A stretch of DNA of 64,000 nt from Peribolospora baueri (Eukaryota; Basidiomycota; Peribolosporomycetes; Peribolosporales; Peribolosporaceae). The notes below the pieces were generated by a model. The model saw only the letters and a program-made list of their open reading frames with translations. It did no database searches and had not been told where the DNA came from. Below, one piece after another: positions 46,666 to 58,183 of this stretch; position 1 is the first letter of the stretch, and each line of letters opens with the position of its first letter. The stretch lies in NCBI GenBank assembly GCA_029717555.1, contig JAMDHS010000012.1, positions 274,065 through 338,064 of the forward strand, written 5' to 3'. The translations under genes and the position numbers were made by a program.

Positions 46666-48553
46666 GGAAGAGCGAGCGGATCCATACGCGGGGACGTGGT
46701 AGTGCACACGGCGCCTGATGTCTGTGTCTGTCACGAGGAAGCGGAAAGGAATGGCGGGAAGGAGAATGGAAATAAAAGAAATAGATTGTCAATTCTCTCC
46801 CGAACTCGTTTGCGCCCAGTTGACCGGGCCGCCTTCGCTTTGCCTTTGCCTTTGCTTTCGTCTGCGCCTCTCGCAAGCCTTTCTAAGTGTTTAAGCGTGG
46901 ATAGGCCAGGCGGGTGTGTGGCGTTGAAAGGGAGAGAGAAGCGATGCCCTGTTGTGGTGCTGGTCGTCCGCTTGCTTGCTCAACGCGAGCCGAGGGTCGG
47001 TCAGGGACCGGGGGCGGATGGGGGATGCGACGGAGATTTGCGGCGTTTTCTTCCCCGCCCGTGTTCGTTCATCCCATTTACGCGCACAAGGGAGCCACGT
47101 GGGCCTCATGTCTCGTCTGACGTCGACGTCGTTATTGTGCTCGCCGGCTCACCGCTGTGGCCTCTGACGTCTCGAGCGTGACGCCGTCCTACATACACTA
47201 CACCACACCGCCTCTTCCTTGTTTGTCCGTCCGCTCATCCACGTTCGACCGCCTTGGCTGCCGCCCGGGTCTTACCGATCCACGATGGCGAGCCGTCCCT
47301 GCGCTGTGCCGTCCGTCGCCGTCGCCCGAGACGCTCTCGTTGTGCTCCCCATGACGTCCGTGCGCCCCCTCTGTCTACTCGATGGGTGGATGATGTATCG
47401 TCGATGTGGATGATGCCGATGACGATGACGATGTTTGGCGTACGCTCCAATTGCTTCTCCGCCTTTTCACCCCATCGGCGACCCTCCATCCCATCTCTCC
47501 CTCTCCCTCCCCTCGGCTCGCTCTCGACCGGCACCCTCCCGACCTCGTCCTCGTCCCCCTCCTCGCCTCGCCCTCCCCTCTCATCTCGCTGTCGCCGCCT
47601 ATCCGGATTGTGGACGGCCTGTTTGGCAGCGGCGACAAGCTCCCTCCACAGCGAGCTTGCAGCGAGCTTGTTTGGCCCGTCCGCTCTTCGCCCACTCACA
47701 TTGTTCCCTCTTCAGATCAACTCCTCAGCCGAGCCGGGCCGCTCACGTGTGCCCTACCCTAACCCTCTTCTCGCCTCCAGATGCTCTTTTTCTTTTCTTT
47801 CTTCTTCCCTTGTTCCGAGCCTGAGCCGCTCGTCCGGCCCTCGTGCGTCAACGAGCGTCGACCGGAGACGGGTCTCGGAACGACAGCGTCATCCTCGAGA
47901 CGCCGCCGCAGGTGGGAGAGCAGAGTAGAGCAGAACGGAGCAGAGGTGTAGTGAAGACTGGCTGTCAATTTGAAGCTTCGAGTAAGGTCCATCGGTTCGG
48001 CCAATACAGATGATTTGCGATCTTGCACACCCTACCCGCCTGCCTGGCCGACAGCTCCCTTGATCGGCCTGGCTTAGTTGGCCGAGCCGGGCACGATACG
48101 ATAAGAGAACGGGACGATGGGATGGATAAATGCGCAAATAAGGATCTCCGAGCGTCACCAGAGCTAGCCTCCGACCTGCCCGCGTCCGTCGGTCCGTCGG
48201 TCGCTTTTTTCGCGTCCCCTCTCTCTACTCCCCCTCACATCCCGCCTCCATCCCCTTTCTTCTCGACAATCTCCGCCTTCCTTCAACCTCTCCTTCGCCC
48301 TTCGCTTCATATCGTTTTCCACCATTCATCTCCCAACTTTGTCCCGCTGTTTTCTCGCCTTCTCACCGATCCACACTCAACGTCCTTGCCTGACCTGACC
48401 TGACTTTCGTCCAAACAACCAGACCTCCCACCTTCCCCACGTCGGCGCCTTTCTCTTTTTCCCTTCGGCCCACACTGATCGCTTCCTTTGCCTCGTCTAG
48501 TCCTTCCCGACATTCTACTTCCTCAACCGCACATCCTGTCCGCACGCACGAAC
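46666..48553. other. Intergenic region between fumarase and the RRM gene
   Basis: About 1.9 kb with no supported gene. The last 350 bases (about 48200-48550) are pyrimidine-rich, typical of a fungal core promoter and leader for the RRM gene. A telomere-like motif lies at 47752-47766. Confidence 0.5.
47752..47766. promoter_or_regulatory. Telomere-like CCCTACCCTAACCCT motif
   Basis: Fifteen bases match two and a half telomeric repeats. In fungi such short internal motifs can bind Tbf1/Teb1-type Myb factors near promoters. It lies about 790 bases upstream of the RRM-gene start. A chance match is possible. Confidence 0.35.
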
Positions 48554-51500
48554 ATGGCCTCCCGCTCCTCGGCGCCTTTTCAAGGAGTCTCGACGCATAC
48601 AAGCAACGTCAGGCGCGGGATCATGCCTCCGCAAGGCAACCCTTCCGGATGGACGGTGTCCGGTCAAGAAGACGCTTGGCCGCCACTCGGAGCGAACGTC
48701 CCCAAAGACGACCGCCGCCAGCATCCGAAGAAGCCCGATCCGACGATGACGACGAACGGGAACGCCGCCATCTCCACTCACCCTCCGCCCCGCGCCAGGT
48801 CGGAAGAACGGACTGGGGCGGAACGCGGTCACTTCGATGACGGGGAGCGGCTCAGCCGGTCCGTCTTCGTGGCAAAGTGAGTGTGACTCTCCTTCCCCAC
48901 TCACTCGCCTTCGCAGACGCGTGTATGCCTTCACGCTTTCCCTTTTCGCCTCGCCCTTTGCGATGCCCAGCCTCAATCCCCGCCCTCTCGACGAACACGC
49001 TAAGCCCCTCATCGCCGGCCACTTCAATCAGTGGGGCACTGTCGAGGAAGTCAGGCTTGTTCGCGGCAAGACGTCCGGCCTTTGCAGCGCCATCGTCATC
49101 TTCGAGGTGAGCCGAGCCCCTCGTCCCGGGTCGTTGTTCCTCTCTCAACCGCGAGTTTTCGGCTCGCCTCTTGACGGTGGCGGCGTAGACTACGAAGGGC
49201 GCCACGGATGCCGTGAAGTACGGCACTGGGTCGGTTTTGGACGGTAAGCACCTCCATTTCTCGTTGTCGTCGCCACGCGCTCACACTCGATTCTCCAAGC
49301 GTTCTGACGCATGTGCCCGGCTTTCCCACATGCCCCTTCAGACCGGGTCCTCCGAGTGGAGCCCAAGAAGACGTTCAAGGTCCTTCGCATGACCGCCCAC
49401 GCTCCCATCCAACTCAACCAGCTTGGTCTTGTTCTGCCCGGGTATAAGGGGCACGAGATACTGGACCTGACGGTTGAAGTGAGTTTATGGTTCGAGTTAT
49501 GCCAGCCGGTCTCGAAGTTCTTAGCCTCAGTAAAGCAGAGCTCCCATTCGCTCCGCTCGGCTCCTTTCATGGGTCTCACCAGCCATCGAGCGTGCCCCCT
49601 TCCCACCCTCTCTCTCCTTCTGTATTGTTTTCTCAGCTTGCGGAGGCGATAGCGTCTCAGTTTGGCCAGATCGTCAAGCATCCTCGGCCTCGGTTTTATA
49701 AGTACGGGCAGAATAGGGTGGTGAAGGTCGAGTTCATCCATCGACCCAGCTGCATCGAGGCTTTCAACGTGAGTTCGTCTGTGTCGCTGCCACGTTCGTA
49801 TCGGCGCCACGGAAGACTGAATGAATGCATGCGCGTTCCTCTGTAAACTCTTCGATATCTTTGTCAGTGGCTCGTCCATTTACAGCATGGCAAAGCGGAA
49901 AAGGCGATTGACGTTTCGATCGTCAAGAGTGAAGATCCCTGGCATATCTGGGATGACCAGAAGAAGGGTTTTCGCGAGAGGGACCGCGGAAGACCCTTCG
50001 GTGCCCGACGCAAGAACCGCAAAGAGGACGGATGGTTCACCGAAGCCGGTACGGCGAGTGGCGGCCCTCTCCCGAAGGTGAATTTCGAAACGGTGTCTGA
50101 TCTCGCCACAGATGGACAGGACGCCTCGGGTAGCTCCTCCCCCCCGTTTCGGTACACCGAGATGCTCAAGTCGTCCGAAGAGAGCGTTACTTGGTCGCCG
50201 CCTTCGAAATTCAATTCCGGCAGTCGTGTCGGGAACGGGCCCGTTGCGCCACGTTCGGAAACCGTCCTCGCGGCTGGAATATCCTCCGCTGCCGACGAGC
50301 ATGTTCCTTCTTCGACCCCCGTATCTTCCCCTACGTCGGCTCTTCAAACTGCCAACCTTGATATCCACGCTTCAAAAGCGCGTACCAAGCCTGCCATCGC
50401 ACACCTCCCAGCCCTCGCCCGTCAAAGAAGCTCCAAGGCGGCACAGTCACCAGCAGCACCGACGGCGGCAACCTCTGTTGGGGTGGAAGTATTCCCCTTA
50501 GACGGTCATGTCACATCAGACTACGTTCACAAGTGGTTCCAGAACTACGGCCCCATCAGCGAGCTCATTCTCACCAGCAACGAGTCGATCGAAGAACAGC
50601 ACGCGCTTATCCAGTGAGTGAGCGAAGCGACGGGGTCGAAATGGCGACCTGACGTGCCTCCGTGTGATGCGCGTCTGACAGTTTTTGGCTACTGCTATGG
50701 GCAGCTTCTTCCATTATCAGCACGCTCAAGAGGCTGTGAAGCGCGAGAACGGAAGGCACTTGGGAAATAGGGCATTGACGGTGAGTACGTTCGCGTCGTT
50801 CTAACGTCGCACCTTCTCAGACGGCAATGAACGTCTTTTTTTCTTGTGCCTCCCGTCATCCGCAGGCACGCTTGCTGGACCCAGCCCCTTTACCTGTGCT
50901 GGTTGCTTCGAAGCAGCAAGCCCGGTCTGAGCCAGACCTAATGCAGATACCGAGAGCGCCGTCGCCTTTCACAGACCCAGGCAAATCACGTTTGCGAAAG
51001 TTAGAAGGAGTTGTTACTCTGTTCCTCGATGAAGACGGAAAGCAACCGTCGGAGCATATTGGGACGCGGACTCCTTCCCCTCCAGCTCGCGAAGCTGCTG
51101 AGGTGCAAACGAGGTCGGGACACCTTGACGAAGGGCACTCCGTAAGTTGCCATTGCTATCTTCTGTCTCCTCTCTCCCACCTAGCTCTGTACCGAGGGAT
51201 ACCAACGTTCCGCCTTCGTCCCTGCCCTTACCGAAGCAGTCGAATTCTACACAGCAGCACGAACAGACAGCAGGGTCTCCTACACCACCGAGCCCCGTCG
51301 TTCTCCGCCCCCTCGCCTTCTTCCACGGGCCCAGTGGCTTGGTGCCCGTGTACGCCCCGGAGGATCTCGAGGCTCATTTCAAGACTCGCACGGAGTCGTC
51401 GACCTGGATGTCGCCCTGTTTCAGCGCGTACTCTCCTGGTCTGTACCCATACCCAGTGCCGTCGCCCCTTCCCGCGGGCAGTGGAAACACTATGGGCGTA

Positions 51501-52206
51501 GACTTGTAAGTTCGAGGTAGCTCTCCTCATAATCATCGATGGCTGCACATCCAGCGAATGGAGCTGACTCCATGTCTTTTCATAACGTATTAATAGTTTC
51601 CCATATCAGTCTCATCAGCAGCTTCCCATCTCACCCGCCTTCGTGTCGAGCCCCATTCCCAGTCAGGTCATTGTGCCGGATCAGTTTCCTCAGGTTTATC
51701 CTCGCGATTACAGCACAGCACAGCATCAGGGTGTGCTCCAAGGCGCTTCAGTCCTCGGTGCGTGGCCTCTGCCGTCCTTGGTCCCTCTCCAACCCGTTCC
51801 GGGATGGTCTACAGTTAGCGCGGCTCAACGACCCACCTCGCACGCTCCGTATAAAGGCAGGGGAGGAGAATCAGGCTTTTCAGGAGCGGGCGGGCGTTCC
51901 TTCCAGAGGAGGGGTTCCAAGTTCTCCCGTCCGATGGTCCTACCTGCGCCCCCGCACGGCCCCATGTTCGAGCAAGTTCGCCGAGGCTCAACAGGCTGGA
52001 AGCCGACCGCGGGCCCTACCTTCGGTCCTGGCAATGCGGGCGCGTCGGGCTTCTTCCCCGTTATAACACCAGCTCCTGCGAGCGACATGATACATGGCGC
52101 CGTCGTCCCACGCACACCCACCATGCTCCTGCCTCGACCCCTTACCGGGCCTCCTGGGCCCCCCTGGGCCGGTTCGCCGACCGCGTACGGTTTGCGCCCG
52201 CGTTGA
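48554..52206 (+). CDS. RRM-type RNA-binding protein, function unknown
   Basis: Starts MASRSSAPFQGVSTHTSNVR at 48554. After a disordered leader, exons join in phase to form a first RRM: SRSVFVANLNPRPLDEHAK, HFNQWGTVEEVRLVRGKTSG, CSAIVIFETTKGATDAVKYG, VLRVEPKKTFKVLR. A second domain follows across introns (LAEAIASQFGQIVKHPRPRF, KYGQNRVVKVEFIHRPSCIE) and a third RRM-like unit near 50480-50790 (VEVFPLDGHVTSDYVHKWFQ, NYGPISELILTSNESIEEQH, FFHYQHAQEAVKRENGRHLG). The remaining third is Pro/Ser/Gly-rich and ends GSPTAYGLRPR, stop at 52206. The domains imply single-stranded RNA binding. I cannot name an orthologue. Exon borders after 50600 are approximate. Confidence 0.8.
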
Positions 52207-53202
52207 CGCGATGACTTTCGTCTTCCATCTCCGTTCTACTCCTGTACCGATTTGACTTTTGCACGTGTCCGTACTTTCAATTCATCGTATCATTTGTGCT
52301 CGTCGCCGATGAACCGACGGTCCGGGGGAACGAAGGATGAGGGAAGCGAAGGGGAAGAGAAAACTATAGCAGAGGGAGGACAAGTAGAGGAGGCGAAAAT
52401 GCGGATGGCGTTGGCGTGAGGAGCAAAATCACCGGGGGCACACCCGCCAAGTCATTTTGGAGCAGCGCGAGCCTGGAATGGGCCGGGCTGGCTCGGCCAT
52501 AGACCAGCCAAGGGTCGTCGCCGTGCGGTCGTCACCGGGCCATTGTCCCCAAGACTCTTAGTGAAGAAATTTGTGGACAGGCGGCTGTGGGTCCAGAACT
52601 GGCGTTAGACGTTTGTGAAAAGCGAGACGAGATGCTGCCGCCATACCGCCTGTCCTCCAGTGAGGGAAGGAAGGAACCGACGCGCGTCTTGAACAATACC
52701 AACACGTCGGTTCGCTCGCTCGCACGACGCCGCCCGCATTGACACCGCACCCTGTGGCGACGAGCCGTCTACGCTCCCATCGAGAGGGGGAGATCTGTGG
52801 GCTTTCGAGAGTGGACGTGCGTGCTCCAAGGAAAGGGGAGGGAGGGTGGGGCGGTGAAGAGGCGGAGGGACGTCAAGACGAGGTCGATCGCGGGGATACG
52901 ACTGAGCGCGCGGCAGCAAACTCGTTTGCCTGTAGGACGAATAGATGAGTGGGATGTAGAAACCGAGGGTGACGAAAGAGTGGACAAACTAACTTTGCTC
53001 ATAGGTGAGTTTACGAGCAGGTGGATGAGTGCCTTTTACGCGTGGCCGGATTGACTATGTCCGATGACCATTCCAGAAGGTAAATTAACGTGGTGTACGA
53101 TGGGGGAAAACCAAGAAAATCAAAGAAAGAGATGACGTGGACGACGGATATTTTGCCCCGCCCGACCGTCTAGCAGCCTGGCTAGATGGTCTCGACCGTC
53201 GC
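52207..53202. other. Convergent 3' region, RRM gene / ERG9
   Basis: About 1 kb between stop codons on opposite strands. Short frames on both strands lack coding character. I see only 3' UTR sequence. Confidence 0.55.
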
Positions 53203-55417
53203 TCATAGCTCCCCGTGCACCCGACTGGACGGCGCCGGTGCGCCATTAAAGATGCTCTGCGCCAATTGATCCACGCCACCCATGCTGATTCCATCCGTCT
53301 GATCGCGGGTGAGGAACCACACGACGAAGAAAAGCGCCACCGCCATGAGGAGACACACGCCGAGGATGGACCCGCCGATGATGGCGAAGAACTTCATCAT
53401 CTCGTACCGCTCCTCCTGCGCCGCCTTCGTCTTCGCCTCATCGCTCAGCGGATGGGCCTCTGCCACCGCCCCGGCCGAGTCGGCCTGCCCTGCAAGGGGT
53501 GCAATACCGGCCGCGGAGAGACGCAGCGCAGACGGTGTAGGTCGGCCCATGGCGAGCGCGCGACGTTCCTCCACCATGGCAAGGACGCCGGCCTTGCGAG
53601 CGTCATTGGAGCCACCGGCGTCTTGCTCCTTGGTGATCCAGGACGGGAAGTGTTCTTCGCACCAGTATTCAATCTGGGAGTGGGTAGGCGCGGTAGAAGA
53701 TGACCTGAAATCAGTACCGGCCTCGGACATAACACGCGCAGCCGAGTCAATGGTACTCCGAATAAAGCTGAAACGAGACCCTTTCCCTCCTCATGCGAGC
53801 AGCTCGTCTGATCGACTGACCTTTCCCAAAACAATGCTCCACCGGAGAAAGTTGGGATCGTCGGCGGTGACCTTGGCGTGGATGATTCGGCAGTACTCGA
53901 GGAAGGAATAGGCTACGTCGCGGGGGTTCACCGCCTTGAGGATCAACTAATGGACGTAAGGGATAGAATAGAGGGAGAGCGAAGAATTGCTGAGAGAATT
54001 AGAAATCCATCCAGAAGCATTTCGGCCTAGCGCTCGCCGCCGCAAGTACGTACTTGCACGGCCTTGCCCTTGCGAATCTTGACATTCCGTCGGTAGACGT
54101 CTGGGTTTGCGGCCAGCTCAGCAAGCGTGGCGATGGCCATGAGCTGAGGGATGGCGCAAAAGTTGAACACGCTCTGATTTTTGAGCATGCTGAGATAATC
54201 GAGGCTCTCAGTGGCATGGCTGATGGCATCGAGGAGCATGGCACTGAGGACATGCATCGCCGCCTTCCCCGTCTCACTCTCCTCCGCCTTATATCTCCGC
54301 TTCTCCGGAGCGGCGCTCTCGGAAATGGGGTGGATGAACTTGCCCATATCCTCCTGGCTCTCAAAGCCGAATTGGGCGTAGATTTCCTTAGGCCAAAAGA
54401 ACCTCCTTTGCTCGACATCCTCCGCATAATCGCGAATGATGTTGGTCTTCTGGAGGAATAGGCCCATGTGGTTGCTCAGCTGGAGCTGCAGGCCAACCTC
54501 GGGCCTCTCGAGCCCAGATTGGGAGAAAAGCCTGGAGAGACCTTCGCCTACAAGGCCAGCAACGAAGTGGCAGTAGAGGTCGTAGTCTTCGACCTTGTCC
54601 ACGGCGAGAGGCGACTGGGAAGAGGCGAGCGCGTAGGATGCCATGCCACCCCCCATCTTGGCAGTGATGTCGGTAATGATGGCTCGGTAGCTATGGAAAT
54701 TTTATAGAAAAGGTCTGAGCGATCGCATCCGACGAAAGACCGGATGGAATGCAATGTCGACCTCACTCACCCGTCGGGCAGACGCTGCATCTCTGCAATA
54801 ACCTTGTCAAATTCGACCAGCAGCTGGCGATCCTTTTCATTCGGACCGCCTTCACGAAGAAACGCAGAGGTTCTGTGAGATAAGACAAAAAAAACCGAGG
54901 AAAAGAGGTAGCCAGTGCGACCGTCACGTACTCTCTGTAAACGTCCACCCCGACTGATCGAGCCTCTTCCAAAAGTGGGTGAGCTCCTCGACCTTGCGCT
55001 CGATGGGGATCGTCATGTCGTCCTCGATGGTGTCCAAGCCTCGGAGGACGAGATAGAACAGACACACCTACGGGAAGAAGGGAGAAGAGCAAAGATACCG
55101 AAGGTTAACGAGTGGTACCCTAATTCCGGCTTCAAAGCCGAGCCTTTCCCCCTTCTGCTCCAGACCCTCCGCGACGCACGGTGCCGACTCACCACCTTCG
55201 CGAGCTCCCCCTGCAGCTCCTTGATGACGGCAGAAAAGCTTCTGCTCGTCATGTCCAAGAATTCCCAGCATCGCTTCATCTCGTCCCGGTCAAACCCTGC
55301 CTCGGGATTCTTCGTGATGTCGTTCAACGGGTCACGCCACAACTTGTAGTTGATCATCGCCCGAAGCTCTTCCGGGTGAGTGACGGCGAGGAGAAGGTAA
55401 GGAAGGAATTTGGACAT
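53203..55417 (-). CDS. ERG9: Squalene synthase (farnesyl-diphosphate farnesyltransferase)
   Basis: Joins two farnesyl diphosphates head-to-head via presqualene diphosphate and reduces the product with NADPH to squalene, the first committed sterol step, at the ER membrane. It starts MSKFLPYLLLAVTHPEELRA at ATG 55417. Catalytic motifs are visible: FYLVLRGLDTIEDDMTIP (first Asp-rich motif), YCHFVAGLVGEGLSRLFSQS, GLFLQKTNIIRDYAEDVEQR (second Asp motif) and NQSVFNFCAIPQLMAIATLA. The C terminus holds SQIEYWCEEHFPSWI, then a single membrane anchor, FFAIIGGSILGVCLLMAVAL, ending SSRVHGEL at 53203. Between exons 2 and 3 a downstream acceptor (exon start 54849) gives the family-like WTFTESGPNEKDRQLLVEF, while a nearer CACAG would shift frame. 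Confidence 0.96.
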
Positions 55418-55495
55418 GATGGGCGGGTGGGTATGGGAGAATGGAGAAAAAGGTGGGGGTAAAGGGTCAGACGCGACCTCTATTTGGAGGTTATA

Positions 55496-55527
<32 letters not shown>

Positions 55528-55752
55528 CGCGGCGTTCTCCTCCCACCGCCAGCGCCCCACCCGCGTCTCCGCGCTCGGTCTTCTCAACCCGTCCCAGGGC
55601 ATGGGGCAACATCATAACCCTACTCCCTGCTCAGGCCCCCGCTCGCCGCCGCAGTCGATCATTCGCACCCGATCGGGATCGATGGTTCGACGTCCGAGCA
55701 CGACTCACCTTTTATCTCTCGTCAATCATCTCCTGCTTTGCCTCTGCTATCC
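55418..55752. promoter_or_regulatory. Divergent promoter ERG9 / IBA57
   Basis: These 335 bases separate the two starts. The region contains a CGT repeat (55496-55526). No sterol-regulatory element (ATCRYNYNAT-like) is obvious by eye. Confidence 0.5.
55496..55526. repeat. CGT trinucleotide repeat
   Basis: Nearly perfect TCG/CGT units, about ten, located in the shared ERG9/IBA57 upstream region. Confidence 0.9.
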
Positions 55753-57740
55753 ATGTCTGCAAGACGCTCACTCTCGCGCTTCATCCCTCGCTTTCAGGGG
55801 ACAGCTGCCCCACTCTGTCTGACGTCGGGCCAAAGACCATTCCGTCAATCTGGCCGACAGCCGGCGATCGCTTCCTCTCCGGCTTTCCTCGTCCCGTCGT
55901 CCTCTTATTCCCCGACCCTATTGCGTACCTTCACCTCCACTTCTGCCCGCCGTTCCTCCTTCCGACATGCTCCAGTGGAGAACAAGGGTCTGATTGAGAT
56001 AGCGGGCCAAGACGCGGTGAAGCTGCTGCAAGGCCTTGTCACGAGTCATATGCCGCTCATAGAGAGGGGTGGGGATGGACTTTACACCGCTTTTCTTAAT
56101 CCCACGGTGAGCACTTGAGTGGTGAGGGAGCGAGGAGATGGGATGCCGGAACGGTCTGTCGCTGTGCTTGTGCTGAATATGGTACTTTGTGTTTCTGTCG
56201 CTGTTGGACTTCCACAGGGTCGTCTCCTGGCCGACGCCTTCATCTACCCTCTAAACCCGGGCCCCTCCCCTTCCTCCTTCCGCACCTCCGCCCACCCTCC
56301 CGCCTTCCTTGTGGAAGTTGACCTTGCAGCTCTCCCCGATTTGCTCAAGTTTATCAAGAAATTCAAGCTCAGGAGCAAGGTCACGCTTAGGGATGTGAGC
56401 GAGGAATGGCGTGTGTGGGCTCTTTGGAAGCAGGTGGGCGGGGATGAGGAGTTGGAGGTGGAGGTGGAGGTGGAGGTGGAGGTGGAGGCGGCAGATGGGC
56501 AGGAAGGTATGGCACATCGCCATCAGACTGCGGTTAAACCGCCTGTAGGGAGCATGCTCAAGAGGGAAGGGGAGAGGCTTAGTGATATCGGCATACGAGA
56601 TCATAGAAGCCCGGATATGGGATGGAGGATGGTCCTCCCCACGGACGAGCAGCGTGCGTGCCTTGCCTCGCCTCTGTCATTCCTTATGTGTTCTCACAGC
56701 CCACTTCACTGACACCGCTTGCTTGATTTGTATTGGTTCTACCTTTGGGTTCCTTTTTGGGCGACCTACAGCCAACCTTGGGCCGCGCTTGGGCAAATCC
56801 CTTCTTCAGCCCTTCGAGGAGTACACTATCCACCGTATTCTTCAAGGTGTTCCGGAGGGTGTCCAGGACTTCTGGCCTGGTCAGAGCCTGCCTTTGGAGA
56901 GCGGCTTGGATTACATGAGTGGAGGTAAGCTATCCCTTCTGTACAGCAAGTACGTTGTCCCCTCACCGTCGGATCCGCTCGTTTTTTATTGCTCTTATCT
57001 TTCGTCTTCGACGCTCTTCTCTCCTCAGTCGACTTCCGTAAAGGATGTTACGTCGGTCAAGAGCTGACCGCTCGGACGTATCACACTGGCGTAACGCGCA
57101 AGCGAATCATTCCCGTGCAGTTCTACGAGCCAGGGACGACGTGAGTGGACTAGTGTGACCCTCATTTGAATGTTTTATGGCCTTCTCATTGATGGTCACC
57201 TAACCCTGCCTTCTCTCGCGTCTTAACCATGGCACGTGTTCCCATCTTTCCTATCTCCAACCCCTTATTCCTACATCTACTTTCTTCGTTAGCCCGCCGT
57301 CCAAGCTCGCCATCGACCGAACCTTTACCTCACCTCTTCCACCCCCCCAAACCGACGTACGCTCCACCCCCCTCGCCACGTTGTCAGGCTTGTCAGGCTC
57401 TGAAGAACAAACCTCAGCTAAGGAACCATCCGTGCAAGGTCAAGCGCGGCCCCCCCGATCTCGCTCGGCTGGAAAGCTGGCCTCGACGGTGCACAATGTT
57501 GGCCTCGCCCTGCTCAGGCTTGAGCAAGTTCAGAAGGACGGGTTGGGCTTTTTCGTCGAAGACACGTCTGCTGCTACTCCGGACGACCTAGAAGGCGGGA
57601 GAGTCGCCGGAGGGGGACGGGTGGCGAAGAGGTGGGCCATCCAGCCTTTCACGCCGAGCTGGTGGCCTAGGGAGGACGAGGCGGAGGCGGAGAGCGAGGG
57701 TGGGAGGGGGAGGGATGTTGCTGGGGTGGAACAACAATGA
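55753..57740 (+). CDS. IBA57: IBA57/CAF17-type mitochondrial Fe-S maturation factor
   Basis: Folate-binding GcvT-like protein that acts with ISA1/ISA2 in assembling [4Fe-4S] clusters in mitochondria. ATG 55753 begins [20 protein letters not shown], followed by an Arg/Ser-rich presequence to about residue 75. The fold then starts with [20 protein letters not shown] and [15 protein letters not shown] across an intron. The diagnostic motif [20 protein letters not shown] is at about 57032-57090. The end has [13 protein letters not shown] and an acidic tail, stop at 57740. An insertion with a Glu-Val repeat (56453-56486) lies in the middle. The 57120-57360 junction is approximate. Confidence 0.92.
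56453..56486 (+). repeat. GTGGAG hexanucleotide repeat in IBA57
   Basis: About six GTGGAG units encode alternating Glu-Val in a non-conserved insertion of the protein. Confidence 0.85.
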
Positions 57741-58183
57741 ATCAGCTCTTTGTCGCAGGGAAAGGCTTTGGAGATAGTTCCACAGTCCCAGTTAGAGGTT
57801 CCTCTCGCTCAAGCCCGTACTACTAGCGTTGAACGACACGGCCAGTCAACAAGTCGCGACGGAACTCTGAAGGAACGTTCGACCTCGTGACTGAGTCATT
57901 AGAAGACGGAATGGAGCTCAGGACGGAAAGAAGCAGATACACATGAACGGCGCCTTTCCGTAACGGCTCCTGTAGTCTACGGGTCCAATGGAGGGACGTA
58001 CAGTGTTTCTGCCTACACGCATGGTAGATACAACAAGCCTTGAGCTAGGCTAAGAGAGACGCACAAGTTGAGGGGGGAATAGACAACGATACTGCGGCAG
58101 ACGCATGGATGTACAAACGCCACAGAAGAACGTACGAGCAAAACGAAATGGCGGGCACGGCGAGACGAATACAGTCCAGCTGA
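57741..58183. other. Convergent 3' region, IBA57 / SLU7
   Basis: These 443 bases between two stops hold both 3' UTRs. Nothing else is recognised. Confidence 0.6.

Noticed and set aside
53203-53730. Separate tail-anchored membrane protein gene
   Set aside because: The segment joins in sense to upstream squalene synthase exons and forms its usual C-terminal ER anchor.
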